DNA from: Bacteroidota bacterium
GTDB lineage: Bacteria > Bacteroidota > Bacteroidia > UKL13-3
Assembly (NCBI GenBank): GCA_027482225.1
Contig: JAIXWD010000011.1
Location: 1 to 64,000, forward strand
DNA: 64,000 bases
Direction of reading: 5' to 3'
A model generated the notes under the pieces. That model searched no databases. It was not told the DNA's origin and saw only the letters and a program-made list of their open reading frames with translations. The translations under genes were made by a program, and so were the position numbers. Below, piece by piece: positions 47,319 through 56,535 of the stretch (positions within the stretch are counted from its first letter, which is position 1; every line of letters starts with the position of its first letter).

Positions 47319-47528
47319 ATTTTATGAATTATCATTACAAAACTTTATATCCGTAGGGTGAACACTATTGAGTAAATAAGAGTATCGGAGCTGTTTTCAA
47401 ATCGTTTGATTATTAAAAATTCCGAAGGAATTAACTCTGCTACCTCCCGTTTTAGCGACCAACTCATCTATCTTTTCTCTGCGTTCCTCTGCGTTAAAAA
47501 TTTTACTGGTAAACAAACTAAGATACAT

Positions 47529-48806
47529 TTACAAAAACTCGTACCCAATATCCTTACGATAATACTTGCCATCGTATTGTATTTTTTCGGCATTGGTTAA
47601 CGATTTTGTTACCGCTTCTTTTACATTGTTACCAAATGATGTAATGGCCAATAATCGTCCACCATTGCTTACCAAATCTCCGTTATCATTCTTTTTGGTT
47701 CCGGCATGAAACAACAACGAATCGTTCACCTCATCAAAACCAGTCATTATTTTACCTTTTGCATAATCGCCCGGATAACCTTCGGCAACCAACATCACCG
47801 TTACCGCAGTTTGAGTTGATACTTTTAAATCGTATTCATTTAAAGTACCTTTTCCGGTAGCCAACATCAACTCCACAAAATCACTTTCAATGCGTGTCAA
47901 AACCACTTCTGTTTCAGGGTCGCCCATGCGGCTGTTGTATTCAATTACATAAGGTTCGCCATCCATGCTCATCAACCCTATAAAAATAAAACCAACGTAG
48001 TTTATACCATCCTTTACCAAACCGTTAATGGTTGGTTTAATAATACGCTCTTCTACTTTTTGCATAAAAACATCATCGGCAAATGGCACCGGACTTACAG
48101 CTCCCATACCTCCAGTATTTAAACCGGTATCACCTTCGCCAATGCGTTTGTAATCTTTGGCACTTGGTAATACTTTGTAATTTTTACCATCAGTTATTAC
48201 AAATACCGATAACTCAATGCCTTTTAAAAATTGCTCCACCACAACCTTGGCACTTGCCGCACCAAACTTTTGCTCTTTAATCATGGCTTGAATTTCAGTA
48301 ATTGCTTCTTCATTGCTTTCACAAATTAAAACGCCTTTACCGGCTGCAAGTCCATCCGCTTTTAAAACAACTGGCAAACTGTGGTTCTTCACATAATCAA
48401 CACCAGCATGGATGGTTTCAAACGTAAAAGTTTCGTAAGCAGCAGTGGGTATATGGTGGCGTTTCATAAACGCTTTGCTCCAATCTTTACTGCCTTCCAT
48501 TTGTGCTCCAGTTTCATCAGGACCAACAAACAGGATGGTTTTTAAATGATTATCTGCCATAAAGTGGTTACGTATCCCTTTAACCAAGGGCTCTTCAGGA
48601 CCTACTATCACCAATCCAATTTCATTATCAACACAAAACTTACCTACAATGGCAAAATCAAGCGGATTAATTGGAACATTAAATCCCAATTGGGCAGTTC
48701 CTGCATTTCCAGGCATAATAAACAACTTGGTACATAAAGCGCTTTGAGTTAGTTTATAGGCAAATGCATGTTCACGTCCACCCGAGCCAATTAACAAAAT
48801 ATTCAT
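47529..48806 (-). CDS. purD: Phosphoribosylamine--glycine ligase
   Basis: Second step of purine biosynthesis, ATP-dependent ligation of glycine to phosphoribosylamine. 425 residues, full length: N-terminal ILLIGSGGREHAFAYKL, then the ATP-grasp core with ADGLAAGKGV, SAKVVVEQFLKG, GEGDTGLNTGGMGAVSP, GLMSMDGEPYVIEYNSRMGDPETEVV. Transcribed alone. A TATATTCG box (complement of 48831-48838) ends 24 nt before the ATG. Confidence 0.97.
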   Translation of the reverse strand: MNILLIGSGGREHAFAYKLTQSALCTKLFIMPGNAGTAQLGFNVPINPLDFAIVGKFCVDNEIGLVIVGPEEPLVKGIRNHFMADNHLKTILFVGPDETGAQMEGSKDWSKAFMKRHHIPTAAYETFTFETIHAGVDYVKNHSLPVVLKADGLAAGKGVLICESNEEAITEIQAMIKEQKFGAASAKVVVEQFLKGIELSVFVITDGKNYKVLPSAKDYKRIGEGDTGLNTGGMGAVSPVPFADDVFMQKVEERIIKPTINGLVKDGINYVGFIFIGLMSMDGEPYVIEYNSRMGDPETEVVLTRIESDFVELMLATGKGTLNEYDLKVSTQTAVTVMLVAEGYPGDYAKGKIMTGFDEVNDSLLFHAGTKKNDNGDLVSNGGRLLAITSFGNNVKEAVTKSLTNAEKIQYDGKYYRKDIGYEFL

Positions 48807-48830
48807 AATCTAAAGTGTAAATAAGTGGTG

Positions 48831-48838
48831 CGAATATA
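48831..48838 (-). promoter_or_regulatory. Promoter-like box of purD
   Basis: The minus strand reads TATATTCG, a one-mismatch match to TAnnTTTG. The same variant occurs ahead of the aminotransferase gene at 57524-57531. Confidence 0.35.
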
Positions 48839-48858
48839 ATACCTAACTAGATTTAGGT

Positions 48859-48866
48859 TACATTTG
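48859..48866 (+). promoter_or_regulatory. TAnnTTTG promoter box of the THUMP methyltransferase
   Basis: TACATTTG, an exact -7 match, 14 nt ahead of the ATG at 48881. No convincing -33 TTG was seen. Confidence 0.55.
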
Positions 48867-48880
48867 CCACCTATATATTT

Positions 48881-50062
48881 ATGTATTCTTTTACACAACA
48901 AACATTTAACATGGTGGCTACCACACAGCAATATCTTGAACCTGTGTTGGTAAACGAGCTTCTTAACCTAGGAGCCACCGATGTTGAAAAACACAACAGA
49001 GCCGTTAGTTTTACGGGAGATTTAAGCGTAATGTACCGTGCAAACCTTTGCACACGTACTGCTTTAAAAATATTGGTGCCTTTTATCAAATTTAAGGCGC
49101 GCAACGACCGTGATTTATATGAAGAAATAAGACGCATTAGTTGGGAAGATTACCTTGATGTAGACGGTACACTAGCCGTACACACCAGTTTAAGCACCGA
49201 TTACTTTAACCATTCTCAGTTTGTATCACAAAAAACAAAGGATGCGATTGTAGATAGATTCAGAGATAAGTTTGGAAGAAGACCTAGCGTTGATATCAAC
49301 AATCCTCACTTAAGTATTGCAGTGCACATAGTGCGCGATGAGGTGAGCATTTCATTTGATAGTTCTGCAGAGAGTTTACACCGTAGAGGATACAGAACAG
49401 AACAAACACTTGCTCCTATTAATGAAGTTACTGCAGCTGGCATGATTATGTTAACTGGTTGGGATGGTAAAGGTGCTTTTATTGACCCCATGTGTGGTAG
49501 CGGAACCATTCTAATTGAAGCCGCCTTATATGCCAAAAACATTGCGCCAGGATTGTTTAAAAAACATTTTGGATTTATGCATTGGAAAAATTTCGAACGA
49601 AAGTTATGGCAAACTTTGGTTGATGAAGCAAAAGCCAACATAAAAGAAACGGATACCATTTTTATGGGTAGCGATAAAACATTTAAGGCCATAGAAATAG
49701 CGCGTGCCAATGCAACACGTGCCGGTTTAGATGAAGACATTAGGTTAAGCAACAAACGTTTTGAAGAAGTAAAACCACCTCAGGGTATAGCTGGTATAGT
49801 GGTGATGAATCCTCCGTATGGCGAACGTTTACCTATAGAAGAAATTGGTCCGTTTTACAAACAAATTGGCGATAAACTAAAACAAGACTTTGATGGTTAT
49901 ATTGCATGGATTATTTCTTCAAATGTGGGTGCGTTAAAAAAAGTAGGATTGGCTGCTAGTCAGCGGTTAACTTTGTTTAACGGACCATTGGAGTGTAAAT
50001 ACTACAAGTTTGAATTATATAAAGGATCTAAAAGAGCACCGAAAATTGACAACAACATCTAA
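48881..50062 (+). CDS. THUMP-domain class I RNA methyltransferase (RlmL N-domain-like)
   Basis: Probably methylates guanine N2 in 23S rRNA (RlmL-type m2G2445 activity) or a related RNA. 393 residues: THUMP domain (~20-165; LGATDVEKHNRAVSF), then a Rossmann methyltransferase with SAM motif I FIDPMCGSGTILIEAA (~200-215), GSDKTFKAIEIARANA (motif II), and catalytic motif IV MNPPYGERL (~310-318). The C-terminal RlmK half found in proteobacterial fusions is absent. Start at 48881; M11 at 48911 is possible. Its stop is 25 bp before the START-domain gene. Confidence 0.9.
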   Translation: MYSFTQQTFNMVATTQQYLEPVLVNELLNLGATDVEKHNRAVSFTGDLSVMYRANLCTRTALKILVPFIKFKARNDRDLYEEIRRISWEDYLDVDGTLAVHTSLSTDYFNHSQFVSQKTKDAIVDRFRDKFGRRPSVDINNPHLSIAVHIVRDEVSISFDSSAESLHRRGYRTEQTLAPINEVTAAGMIMLTGWDGKGAFIDPMCGSGTILIEAALYAKNIAPGLFKKHFGFMHWKNFERKLWQTLVDEAKANIKETDTIFMGSDKTFKAIEIARANATRAGLDEDIRLSNKRFEEVKPPQGIAGIVVMNPPYGERLPIEEIGPFYKQIGDKLKQDFDGYIAWIISSNVGALKKVGLAASQRLTLFNGPLECKYYKFELYKGSKRAPKIDNNI

Positions 50063-50087
50063 ACAAGCAAACAAAAATCGTTTCAGC

Positions 50088-50690
50088 ATGCTCTTGCTTT
50101 TTGTGTTGATGCATGCATTTACAGAGGCACACTCACCAGTGTCGTGGCACATGGTAAAATCGGCTAATAACATCAAAGTTTATACTTCAAATGTTCCAGA
50201 ATATCCGGTTAAAGGTATAAGGGCTGAGGTCATTTTTGATGCACCCATAGATCGGGTATTAAAAATTGCTATGGATGTAAACCATTATCCCAATTGGATA
50301 TATAAATGTAAAACGAGTGTATTGGCCAAACAAGTCTCTAAACAAGAATTAATTTATTACCAGGTAACTGATGCCCCATGGCCTGTGGATGACAGAGACC
50401 AATATTCTGTAACCAAACTAAGTAAACATGCTGACGGAAGCTATTGGATGCACTCGCATACTTTACCAAATTACGGAGCTGAAGTGGAAGGAAATGTGCG
50501 CGTAAAAAATGGTAAAGCCACCTGGAATTTTGTAACATTACCAAATGGAAAAACCAAAGGGGAATACGAATTATTTTTCGACCCTGAAGGAAACATTCCG
50601 AGCTGGATTATTAATTTGTTTATAACCGAAGGACCATACGTAACGATGCTGAACATGCAACGTGAAGTGAAAGCTGTTTCAAGTAAGTAA
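50088..50690 (+). CDS. START-domain lipid-binding protein, exported
   Basis: From the ATG at 50088 (MLLLFVLMHAFTEA, a signal peptide) the protein has 200 residues; a longer frame from 50010 would overlap the methyltransferase. A START-like fold is indicated by KSANNIKVYTS, EVIFDAPIDRVLKIAMDVNHYPNW, APWPVDDRDQ and FFDPEGNIPSWIIN. These domains carry lipids or other hydrophobic ligands. Likely periplasmic. It is probably co-transcribed with the upstream methyltransferase; the pairing has no obvious functional meaning. Confidence 0.85.
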   Translation: MLLLFVLMHAFTEAHSPVSWHMVKSANNIKVYTSNVPEYPVKGIRAEVIFDAPIDRVLKIAMDVNHYPNWIYKCKTSVLAKQVSKQELIYYQVTDAPWPVDDRDQYSVTKLSKHADGSYWMHSHTLPNYGAEVEGNVRVKNGKATWNFVTLPNGKTKGEYELFFDPEGNIPSWIINLFITEGPYVTMLNMQREVKAVSSK

Positions 50691-50776
50691 TCATAGTAAA
50701 TATTTGCCATTAGCTGTTGGAGATTAGATGTTGGATTGAATACATCGGCAACTCTATGTGAGAACTTCCTGAAATA

Positions 50777-51184
50777 CTAAAGTACCTTCTTTCGCATCAA
50801 CTTAATTTCTGCGTCACGTTTTTTTGAAGTTAGTCTTTCCTCTACCGATAATTTAGAAGGTTTAGTTGCCTTACGTTTTTTACGCACCACAAAACATTTA
50901 TTGAGCAGTTGGTACATTTTCTTAAATGCAATTTCTTTATTAGCCAACTGGCTTCTTTCGGTTTGAGCCACAATTTGAACTGTACCTTCCGATGTAAGTT
51001 TATCAGCTAATTTTTCTATTAAAACAGTACGTTCATACTCCGTTAATAACTGCGAATATTGCACATTAAACTCAAGTAACACTTTAGTAGCAACCTTATT
51101 TACATTTTGTCCGCCTGCACCACCACTTCTACTGGTCTTTATAGTAAATTCTTTATTCAATAATGGCGAGACAAAATGCTGCAT
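50777..51184 (-). CDS. arfB: Ribosome-rescue aminoacyl-tRNA hydrolase
   Basis: ArfB (YaeJ) releases peptides from ribosomes stalled without a stop codon. 135 residues: GGQ motif at 24-26 within SGGAGGQNVNK, no codon-recognition domain, and a Lys/Arg-rich C-terminal tail (VRKKRKATKPSKLS and EIKLMRKKVL) that enters the mRNA channel. Its start overlaps by one base the stop of the cyclophilin gene, so the two are coupled. Relevant to this window because non-stop or broken reading frames are present nearby. Confidence 0.93.
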   Translation of the reverse strand: MQHFVSPLLNKEFTIKTSRSGGAGGQNVNKVATKVLLEFNVQYSQLLTEYERTVLIEKLADKLTSEGTVQIVAQTERSQLANKEIAFKKMYQLLNKCFVVRKKRKATKPSKLSVEERLTSKKRDAEIKLMRKKVL

Positions 51185-51840
51185 TAGTTGGCTTCAAAAT
51201 TAAATTCGGTTCGCAATTGTTGGCGTGTTTTTTCTTGTACATTTACATCCATTTTTATATCTGTTAACGGACGATTAGTTGATGCATTTTTAGGTTGTTT
51301 AACAATAGAATCAACCACCTGAATACCGCTAATAATTTTTCCAAAAACCGTGTACTCATTATCTAAATGTTTAGTACCCGATGTAGAATGGCAAATATAA
51401 AACTGCGAACCGCTAGATGCTTTTAAAGGATTTTGTGCATTGCCCAAACGTGCTGCAGCTACTTCACCTCGCTTATGTCGAAACTTAGCTGTATCAATTT
51501 CTGCCGGAATGGTATAACCCGGCCCACCTTGTCCATCGTTATTCTGGTCGTTATCTTTTGAGTTAGGATCTCCACCCTGTATCATAAAATTTGTAATGAT
51601 GCGATGAAAGGTTGTATTATCAAAAAAATTAGAATCAGCCAAGCCTAAAAAGTTAGCACGGTGTAGTGGTGTTTCTTTATATAACCACATATACATGGTA
51701 CCATACGATGTATTAATTTGAATAACTTTTTCTAACGTATCGTTATCGTTGGCTGAATTTTTTGGGTATAGGTCTTCTTCTTTGGTACAAGATGCAAATA
51801 AAAACAGCACCGCAATAATTAAGTATATGTTTTTCATCAA
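51184..51840 (-). CDS. Cyclophilin-type peptidyl-prolyl isomerase, lipoprotein
   Basis: 218 residues with lipobox FASC (Cys18), so it is anchored in the envelope. The cyclophilin domain (~38-205) shows FHRIITNFMIQGGDP (catalytic Arg), a gapped GGPGYTIPAEI, SSGSQFYICHS and YTVFGKIISGI. It assists folding of exported proteins. First gene of a pair with arfB; M2 is an equally possible start. Confidence 0.93.
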   Translation of the reverse strand: MMKNIYLIIAVLFLFASCTKEEDLYPKNSANDNDTLEKVIQINTSYGTMYMWLYKETPLHRANFLGLADSNFFDNTTFHRIITNFMIQGGDPNSKDNDQNNDGQGGPGYTIPAEIDTAKFRHKRGEVAAARLGNAQNPLKASSGSQFYICHSTSGTKHLDNEYTVFGKIISGIQVVDSIVKQPKNASTNRPLTDIKMDVNVQEKTRQQLRTEFNFEAN

Positions 51841-51912
51841 TAATTGTGTTTACTCAAACATAAGAATTTATGGGAGAAAAGAAAATAGATAATAAGAAAG
51901 GAAGTATTTTAC

Positions 51913-52064
51913 GTTAAAGCCACTTCGAGTATCCCGATATGCTTCAGGATGTATCAAGAAATAGATTGATTTATTAATCACCTCTCAATAGACGCTCCCA
52001 CCACACTAACCTATGCAAATCCTCATTCAGACGCTATGTTCTGCACCTTCGGCTCGAGGTGGCT
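51913..52064. repeat. Intergenic palindromic repeat, copy 1
   Basis: A 152-bp unit bounded by near-inverted ends: AGCCACTTCGAG at the left and CTCGAGGTGGCT at the right (one mismatch). It shares with copy 2 a 32-nt right-hand stretch differing at two positions (CAGACGC..TGTTCTGCACC and CTTCGGCTCGAGG). The inner hairpin found in copy 2 is degraded here. No coding frame. Confidence 0.75.
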
Positions 52065-52116
52065 GTATCAATAATCCTACACAGTTTTTATACTACGGAG
52101 GATTAATTTTTATTTA

Positions 52117-52278
52117 GTTAAAGCCTCTTCGAGTGAAAAACGAATGAGGCACGAATGAGTTTTTTGTATCGAGAAGTGGATTGCTATAAAAATCACCTCT
52201 CGATACTTGCGCCATCGCATTATCTCGAAAAAAGCCAAATGCAGACGCGTTGTTCTGCACCTTCGGCTCGAGGCGCCT
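52117..52278. repeat. Intergenic palindromic repeat, copy 2, abutting clpB
   Basis: A 162-bp unit starting GTTAAAGCCTCTTCGAG (copy 1: GTTAAAGCCACTTCGAG) and ending AGGCGCCT, two bases into the clpB stop codon complement. It has an inner hairpin, TATCGAGAAGTG and CACCTCTCGATA, one mismatch. Similar cruciform-type repeats are scattered through some Bacteroidota genomes (from memory); whether this one is cannot be checked here. Confidence 0.75.
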
Positions 52279-54877
52279 ATTGATTCACAAACTCGAATTG
52301 ATTTTTATCGTTGAGTTTAATTAATACGCTGCTGTCTTTTTTAATGTTGCCCATTAAAATCTCTTTAGAGAGTTCGTTTAAAATGCGTTTTTGCAACACA
52401 CGTTTTAGTGGGCGGGCACCAAACTGTGGGTCGTAACCCAACTGCGATAACCAATCCAATGCTTCATCGGTGGCGCTAATTTCCATACCTTGTTCGGCCA
52501 TGGTTTGTTGCAACGATTTAAATTGAATGTTTACAATTTCGCGTACGTTTTCGCGGCTTAATGGAGTAAACATCATCACATCATCAATACGATTTAAAAA
52601 CTCAGGCCTTATGGTATGTTTTAACAAATCCATCACTCCTGCTTTGGCTTCCGCAATTTTATCTTCTTTGTTAAACTCGTTGTAATCTTCCAGTTTTTCT
52701 TGAATGATGTGGGAGCCAATGTTAGAAGTCATGATGATGATGGTGTTTTTAAAATTGGCCATACGACCTTTGTTATCGGTTAATCTACCATCATCCAACA
52801 CTTGCAATAAAATGTTAAATACATCGGGGTGTGCTTTTTCAATTTCATCTAACAACACCACCGAGTAAGGACGTCTGCGCACGGCTTCGGTTAACTGTCC
52901 GCCTTCTTCGTAACCAACGTATCCCGGAGGCGCGCCAATTAAACGACTAACGGTATGTTTCTCTTGGTACTCACTCATATCAATACGAATCATGGCGTTG
53001 TCTTGGTTAAATAAAAACTCGGCCAAGGCTTTAGCCAACTCTGTTTTACCTACACCCGTTGTACCTAAAAATATAAACGAGCCAATTGGTTTTTTAGGGT
53101 CACTCAATCCTGCACGGTTTCTGCGAATGGCATCGGCAATAGCTTCTATGGCCTCTTCCTGACCTACAACACGCTTGTGTAATTCATCTTCTAAATGCAA
53201 TAGTTTTTCTCTTTCGCTTTGCAGCATACGGGTAACTGGTAAACCTGTCCATCGACTTACTACACCAGCTATATCTTCGCTATCCACTTCCTCTTTCACC
53301 ATGGCACTATCACCTTGCTGTAGCGTAAGTTTTTCTTGATAATCTTGCAAGCGTGCTTCAGCCTCTTTCGATTTGCCATAACGTATCTCGGCTACTTTAG
53401 CAAAGTCACCATTACGTTCAGCTATCTCCGCTTCGTGTTTAAGGTTTTCAATTTCTTGTTTGCTTTGTTGAATACCATCAACCACTTGTTTTTCGCTTTG
53501 CCACTTTGCTTTTAACGAATTGCGTTCAGCTTGAAGGTTTGAAATTTCTTCACTCAATAGTTTAATTTTATCTTCATCACCTTCACGTTTAATGGCTTCG
53601 CGTTCAATTTCCAATTGCATAATTCTGCGGTCCAATTGATCTATTTCTTCAGGAACAGAATCAATTTCTAAACGTAATTTTGATCCAGCTTCATCCATTA
53701 AATCAATGGCTTTATCTGGCAAAAACCGATCGCTAATGTATCGTTGCGACAACTCTACGGCAGCTATAATCGCTTCATCTTTTATACGTACTTTGTGGTG
53801 CACTTCGTAACGTTCTTTTAGTCCACGTAAAATGGAAATAGCACTTTCGGTATCTGGTTCATCCACATAAACTTTTTGAAAACGCCTTTCTAATGCTTTA
53901 TCCTTTTCAATGTATCGTTGGTACTCGGCTAAGGTAGTTGCACCGATGGAGCGCAATTCGCCACGGGCCAATGCAGGTTTTAAAATATTTGCCGCATCCA
54001 TTGCCCCCTCGCCACCTCCACCTGCACCAACTAAAGTATGTATCTCGTCAATAAATAATATAATTTCACCATCACTCTCCATCACTTCTTTCACTACAGA
54101 TTTTAAGCGCTCTTCAAACTCGCCTTTATATTTTGCACCGGCAATTAAAGCGCCCATGTCTAATGAAAAAATACGTTTTGATTTTAAGTTTTCAGGCACA
54201 TCACCACTTACAATACGATGCGCTAAACCTTCAGCTATGGCTGTTTTACCCACACCAGGCTCGCCAATAAGTACAGGATTATTTTTGGTTCTGCGCGATA
54301 AAATTTGAAGCACACGCCTAATCTCTTCATCACGGCCAATAACAGGATCTAACTTACCTGCCTGTGCTAAATCATTTAAATTTTTTGCAAACTTATTTAA
54401 AGAATTGTATTGTGCCTCGGCACTTTGAGAGGTTACTTTACTTCCTCCACGTAATTCCTTAATAGCTAATTTTAAATCCTTTTCATTGATGCCTGCATCT
54501 TTTAATAGCGTTGATGTGTTGTCGCCTGCCGATAGTAATCCCAATAACAGGTGTTCAACAGAAACAAACTCATCACCAAACTCTTTTAAAAACGATTGTG
54601 CTTTGTTTAAAGCTTGATTTGCAGAATTGCTTAAATATTGTCCGCCATCACCAGAAACTTTGGGATAACCTTTTATCATGGCATCCAAAGTTTGCTCAAT
54701 ACGAGAAGGGTTGGCGTTTAGTTTTTTTAGTAAGAATGAAATTACATTCTCGTCTGTTTCGATCAAACCTTTTAATAGGTGACCAGTTTCAATAGATTGA
54801 TTACCGGTTGAAGTAGCAATTTGCTGGGCTTGCTGAACAGCCTCCTGCGATTTGATGGTAAAATTATTAAGGTTCAT
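52277..54877 (-). CDS. clpB: ATP-dependent chaperone ClpB
   Basis: Hexameric AAA+ disaggregase working with DnaK. 866 residues: N-domain repeats (~1-150), NBD1 with Walker [10 protein letters not shown] and [12 protein letters not shown], a long coiled-coil middle domain (~400-530), NBD2 with [10 protein letters not shown] and [14 protein letters not shown], and a C-terminal small domain ([11 protein letters not shown]). No ClpP-binding loop, consistent with ClpB. It is transcribed alone; two repeat units follow its stop directly. Confidence 0.98.
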   Translation of the reverse strand: MNLNNFTIKSQEAVQQAQQIATSTGNQSIETGHLLKGLIETDENVISFLLKKLNANPSRIEQTLDAMIKGYPKVSGDGGQYLSNSANQALNKAQSFLKEFGDEFVSVEHLLLGLLSAGDNTSTLLKDAGINEKDLKLAIKELRGGSKVTSQSAEAQYNSLNKFAKNLNDLAQAGKLDPVIGRDEEIRRVLQILSRRTKNNPVLIGEPGVGKTAIAEGLAHRIVSGDVPENLKSKRIFSLDMGALIAGAKYKGEFEERLKSVVKEVMESDGEIILFIDEIHTLVGAGGGGEGAMDAANILKPALARGELRSIGATTLAEYQRYIEKDKALERRFQKVYVDEPDTESAISILRGLKERYEVHHKVRIKDEAIIAAVELSQRYISDRFLPDKAIDLMDEAGSKLRLEIDSVPEEIDQLDRRIMQLEIEREAIKREGDEDKIKLLSEEISNLQAERNSLKAKWQSEKQVVDGIQQSKQEIENLKHEAEIAERNGDFAKVAEIRYGKSKEAEARLQDYQEKLTLQQGDSAMVKEEVDSEDIAGVVSRWTGLPVTRMLQSEREKLLHLEDELHKRVVGQEEAIEAIADAIRRNRAGLSDPKKPIGSFIFLGTTGVGKTELAKALAEFLFNQDNAMIRIDMSEYQEKHTVSRLIGAPPGYVGYEEGGQLTEAVRRRPYSVVLLDEIEKAHPDVFNILLQVLDDGRLTDNKGRMANFKNTIIIMTSNIGSHIIQEKLEDYNEFNKEDKIAEAKAGVMDLLKHTIRPEFLNRIDDVMMFTPLSRENVREIVNIQFKSLQQTMAEQGMEISATDEALDWLSQLGYDPQFGARPLKRVLQKRILNELSKEILMGNIKKDSSVLIKLNDKNQFEFVNQ

Positions 54878-55070
54878 ATGGGTTATTGCTTAATTAAATC
54901 CTCTTATTATGTGAGTGTACTACTAACCCTCAACATCAATTCCAATCTTGTTTTTCAAGCAATTATGGCGCATAAGAATGTTAACACATGAAATGTTGAC
55001 TTGAAAACAACAAAATTTATAATGAATAGAAAAAATTATTTAAGCCAACTTGTCAAACAGAACAAATTAA

Positions 55071-55100
55071 AAACGGAAACCTATTAGTAAGTTTCCGTTT
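55071..55100 (-). terminator. Terminator of the outer-membrane-like protein gene
   Basis: 10-bp perfect stem AAACGGAAAC / GTTTCCGTTT with a 10-nt loop; TTTTTAATTTG follows on the minus strand. Confidence 0.8.
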
Positions 55101-55208
55101 AATTTAGTAAACATTTCTTTCGGGATAATATATTTTGTTTTTAATTCTTGCTTTGGCTGGGTGAGCACCAATACATCCCAAAATTGTAAAATTTACTACT
55201 GTTGAATA

Positions 55209-55233
55209 GTGAAATTACAATATGTAATTTCAC
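55209..55233. repeat. Perfect 25-nt hairpin after the stop of the gene at 55249
   Basis: GTGAAATTACA and its complement, with a 3-nt ATA spacer, 15 bp beyond the stop. AT-rich with no T-run; might be an mRNA 3' stem or an operator. Confidence 0.6.
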
Positions 55234-55248
55234 ACAGATATACCTTAC

Positions 55249-56358
55249 TTATTTTTTTGAGTTATAACCAATAGAAACTCCTAACCTAAATCCATCTTTT
55301 GAAGGAACTGAAGCCCATATATTAAGTGGAATGTTCATCTTACCAGACTTAAACGTTTTACCCAAAGCAATAACCAAAGCAGATGTAAATTCACTCTGTC
55401 CCCTGCTATCTACCGTTTTGTTCAAATCATATTTGGTTATACCAGCCTTTTTCAATTCATCTTCGGTATAGTATTTCCCATTTATTAATGCCAAGTCTTT
55501 ATATGAAGCCAAACTAATAGATGGACCAATTGCTACTTCCCAGCCATGTTTATTATTTCTGAAACCATTTAAAATGGTAATACTCGGAATAACGAGTTGT
55601 TGATCTACACCTGTAATCATTGGTATAAACTCGAACAAAGCTTGGTAATTACCTTCATTTAGATATTGTTTCTCAAACTGATATCCAAACTGAAACATAG
55701 CTGGATAGGCTTCAAAGCCACCTTCATCTCTTGAATCACCTAACCTTTTGGCTTGATCGCCTAAAATAAAGGTATAACCAAAACGTGGACCCGATAAATT
55801 AAGTCTTGTTTTATCAGGGTTATTGATGGAATTTTCGTAATCAAACTTTTGGGTTAACCTTGTAACCAACTCGGGGTTATTGTATAGGCCAAACATTTTA
55901 CGAATGCTAATGCTAGCCATCTGTTGAAGCTCCAGCGGGAAGTTCAAATATTCGTCAACAGAAGTGCGTTCAACCGTTCCGTTTTTTACATTTATTAACC
56001 TAAAGGTTGATATAATTGTTTGGCCATACAACTCAACACTTCCAGTAAACATGTAATCGGTTTTTATGGTAGTACCTACTTCCAACAAACATAATTTACC
56101 ATAACAATTGGTAATGTTCAGTTTATTTTTGTCAACCAAATAGGCCACATCATACCGATCTGTAACATCAAATGTATCGAGTTTTTCTAATTCTATTCTA
56201 ACCAAATTTCCCATTTGTTGTGGGTCAAGTGATAACCCTTTGGTATCAATATTTAAAACCGTAATAGTTGGGCGAACATTTTGTGCAACGGTTGATATTA
56301 CTGATGCAATTACAAGTAGCACTGTAACTACAATTTGACAACTTATTTTTTTCATCAT
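55249..56358 (-). CDS. Exported protein: TolB-N-like domain plus beta-barrel-like region
   Basis: From the ATG at 56356-56358 (MMKKISCQIVV; a second ATG follows at once) the protein has 369 residues, with a signal peptide ending VISTVAQ. The N-terminal part (~25-130) resembles TolB N-terminal/CsgG-like domains (TYPE: ITVLNIDTKGLSL, IELEKLDTFDVTDRYDV). The C-terminal half alternates like an outer-membrane barrel and ends LGVSIGYNSKK. Not recognised as a named family. An upstream in-frame ATG at 56385 would add 9 residues and lies before a -7-like box (CAGATTTG). Confidence 0.7.
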   Translation of the reverse strand: MMKKISCQIVVTVLLVIASVISTVAQNVRPTITVLNIDTKGLSLDPQQMGNLVRIELEKLDTFDVTDRYDVAYLVDKNKLNITNCYGKLCLLEVGTTIKTDYMFTGSVELYGQTIISTFRLINVKNGTVERTSVDEYLNFPLELQQMASISIRKMFGLYNNPELVTRLTQKFDYENSINNPDKTRLNLSGPRFGYTFILGDQAKRLGDSRDEGGFEAYPAMFQFGYQFEKQYLNEGNYQALFEFIPMITGVDQQLVIPSITILNGFRNNKHGWEVAIGPSISLASYKDLALINGKYYTEDELKKAGITKYDLNKTVDSRGQSEFTSALVIALGKTFKSGKMNIPLNIWASVPSKDGFRLGVSIGYNSKK

Positions 56359-56535
56359 GTTAAAATTTATGGTACAAATCTGCACTCATAATCAAGTCTA
56401 AACCAATTGCATTATGCCAATACCGGAAAGGATTTTATTAAAAATTGCAACAAATTGTATAACACAGAGGCTAATTTGCATTATTTGCATATGATACGTA
56501 AGAATCGATATCTTGCATACTACATGTAACCAAAA

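Larger units (their letters stand above)
54878..55248. other. Non-coding gap between clpB and the 370-aa outer-membrane-like protein
   Basis: About 370 bp holding the clpB upstream region (no clear -7 box), a terminator at 55071-55100 for the leftward gene, and a 25-nt perfect hairpin at 55209-55233. No supported gene. Confidence 0.6.

Noticed and set aside
47394-47412. TTCAAATCGTTTGATT resembling a tRNA T-arm
   Set aside because: No acceptor or anticodon stems around it; it is a short palindrome.
50010-50087. Upstream extension of the START-domain frame
   Set aside because: It overlaps the methyltransferase CDS out of frame; the signal peptide starts at the ATG at 50088.
53910-54308. 132-codon open frame on the plus strand inside clpB
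   Set aside because: Antisense shadow of the conserved ClpB NBD1; sequence is low-information and has no domain.
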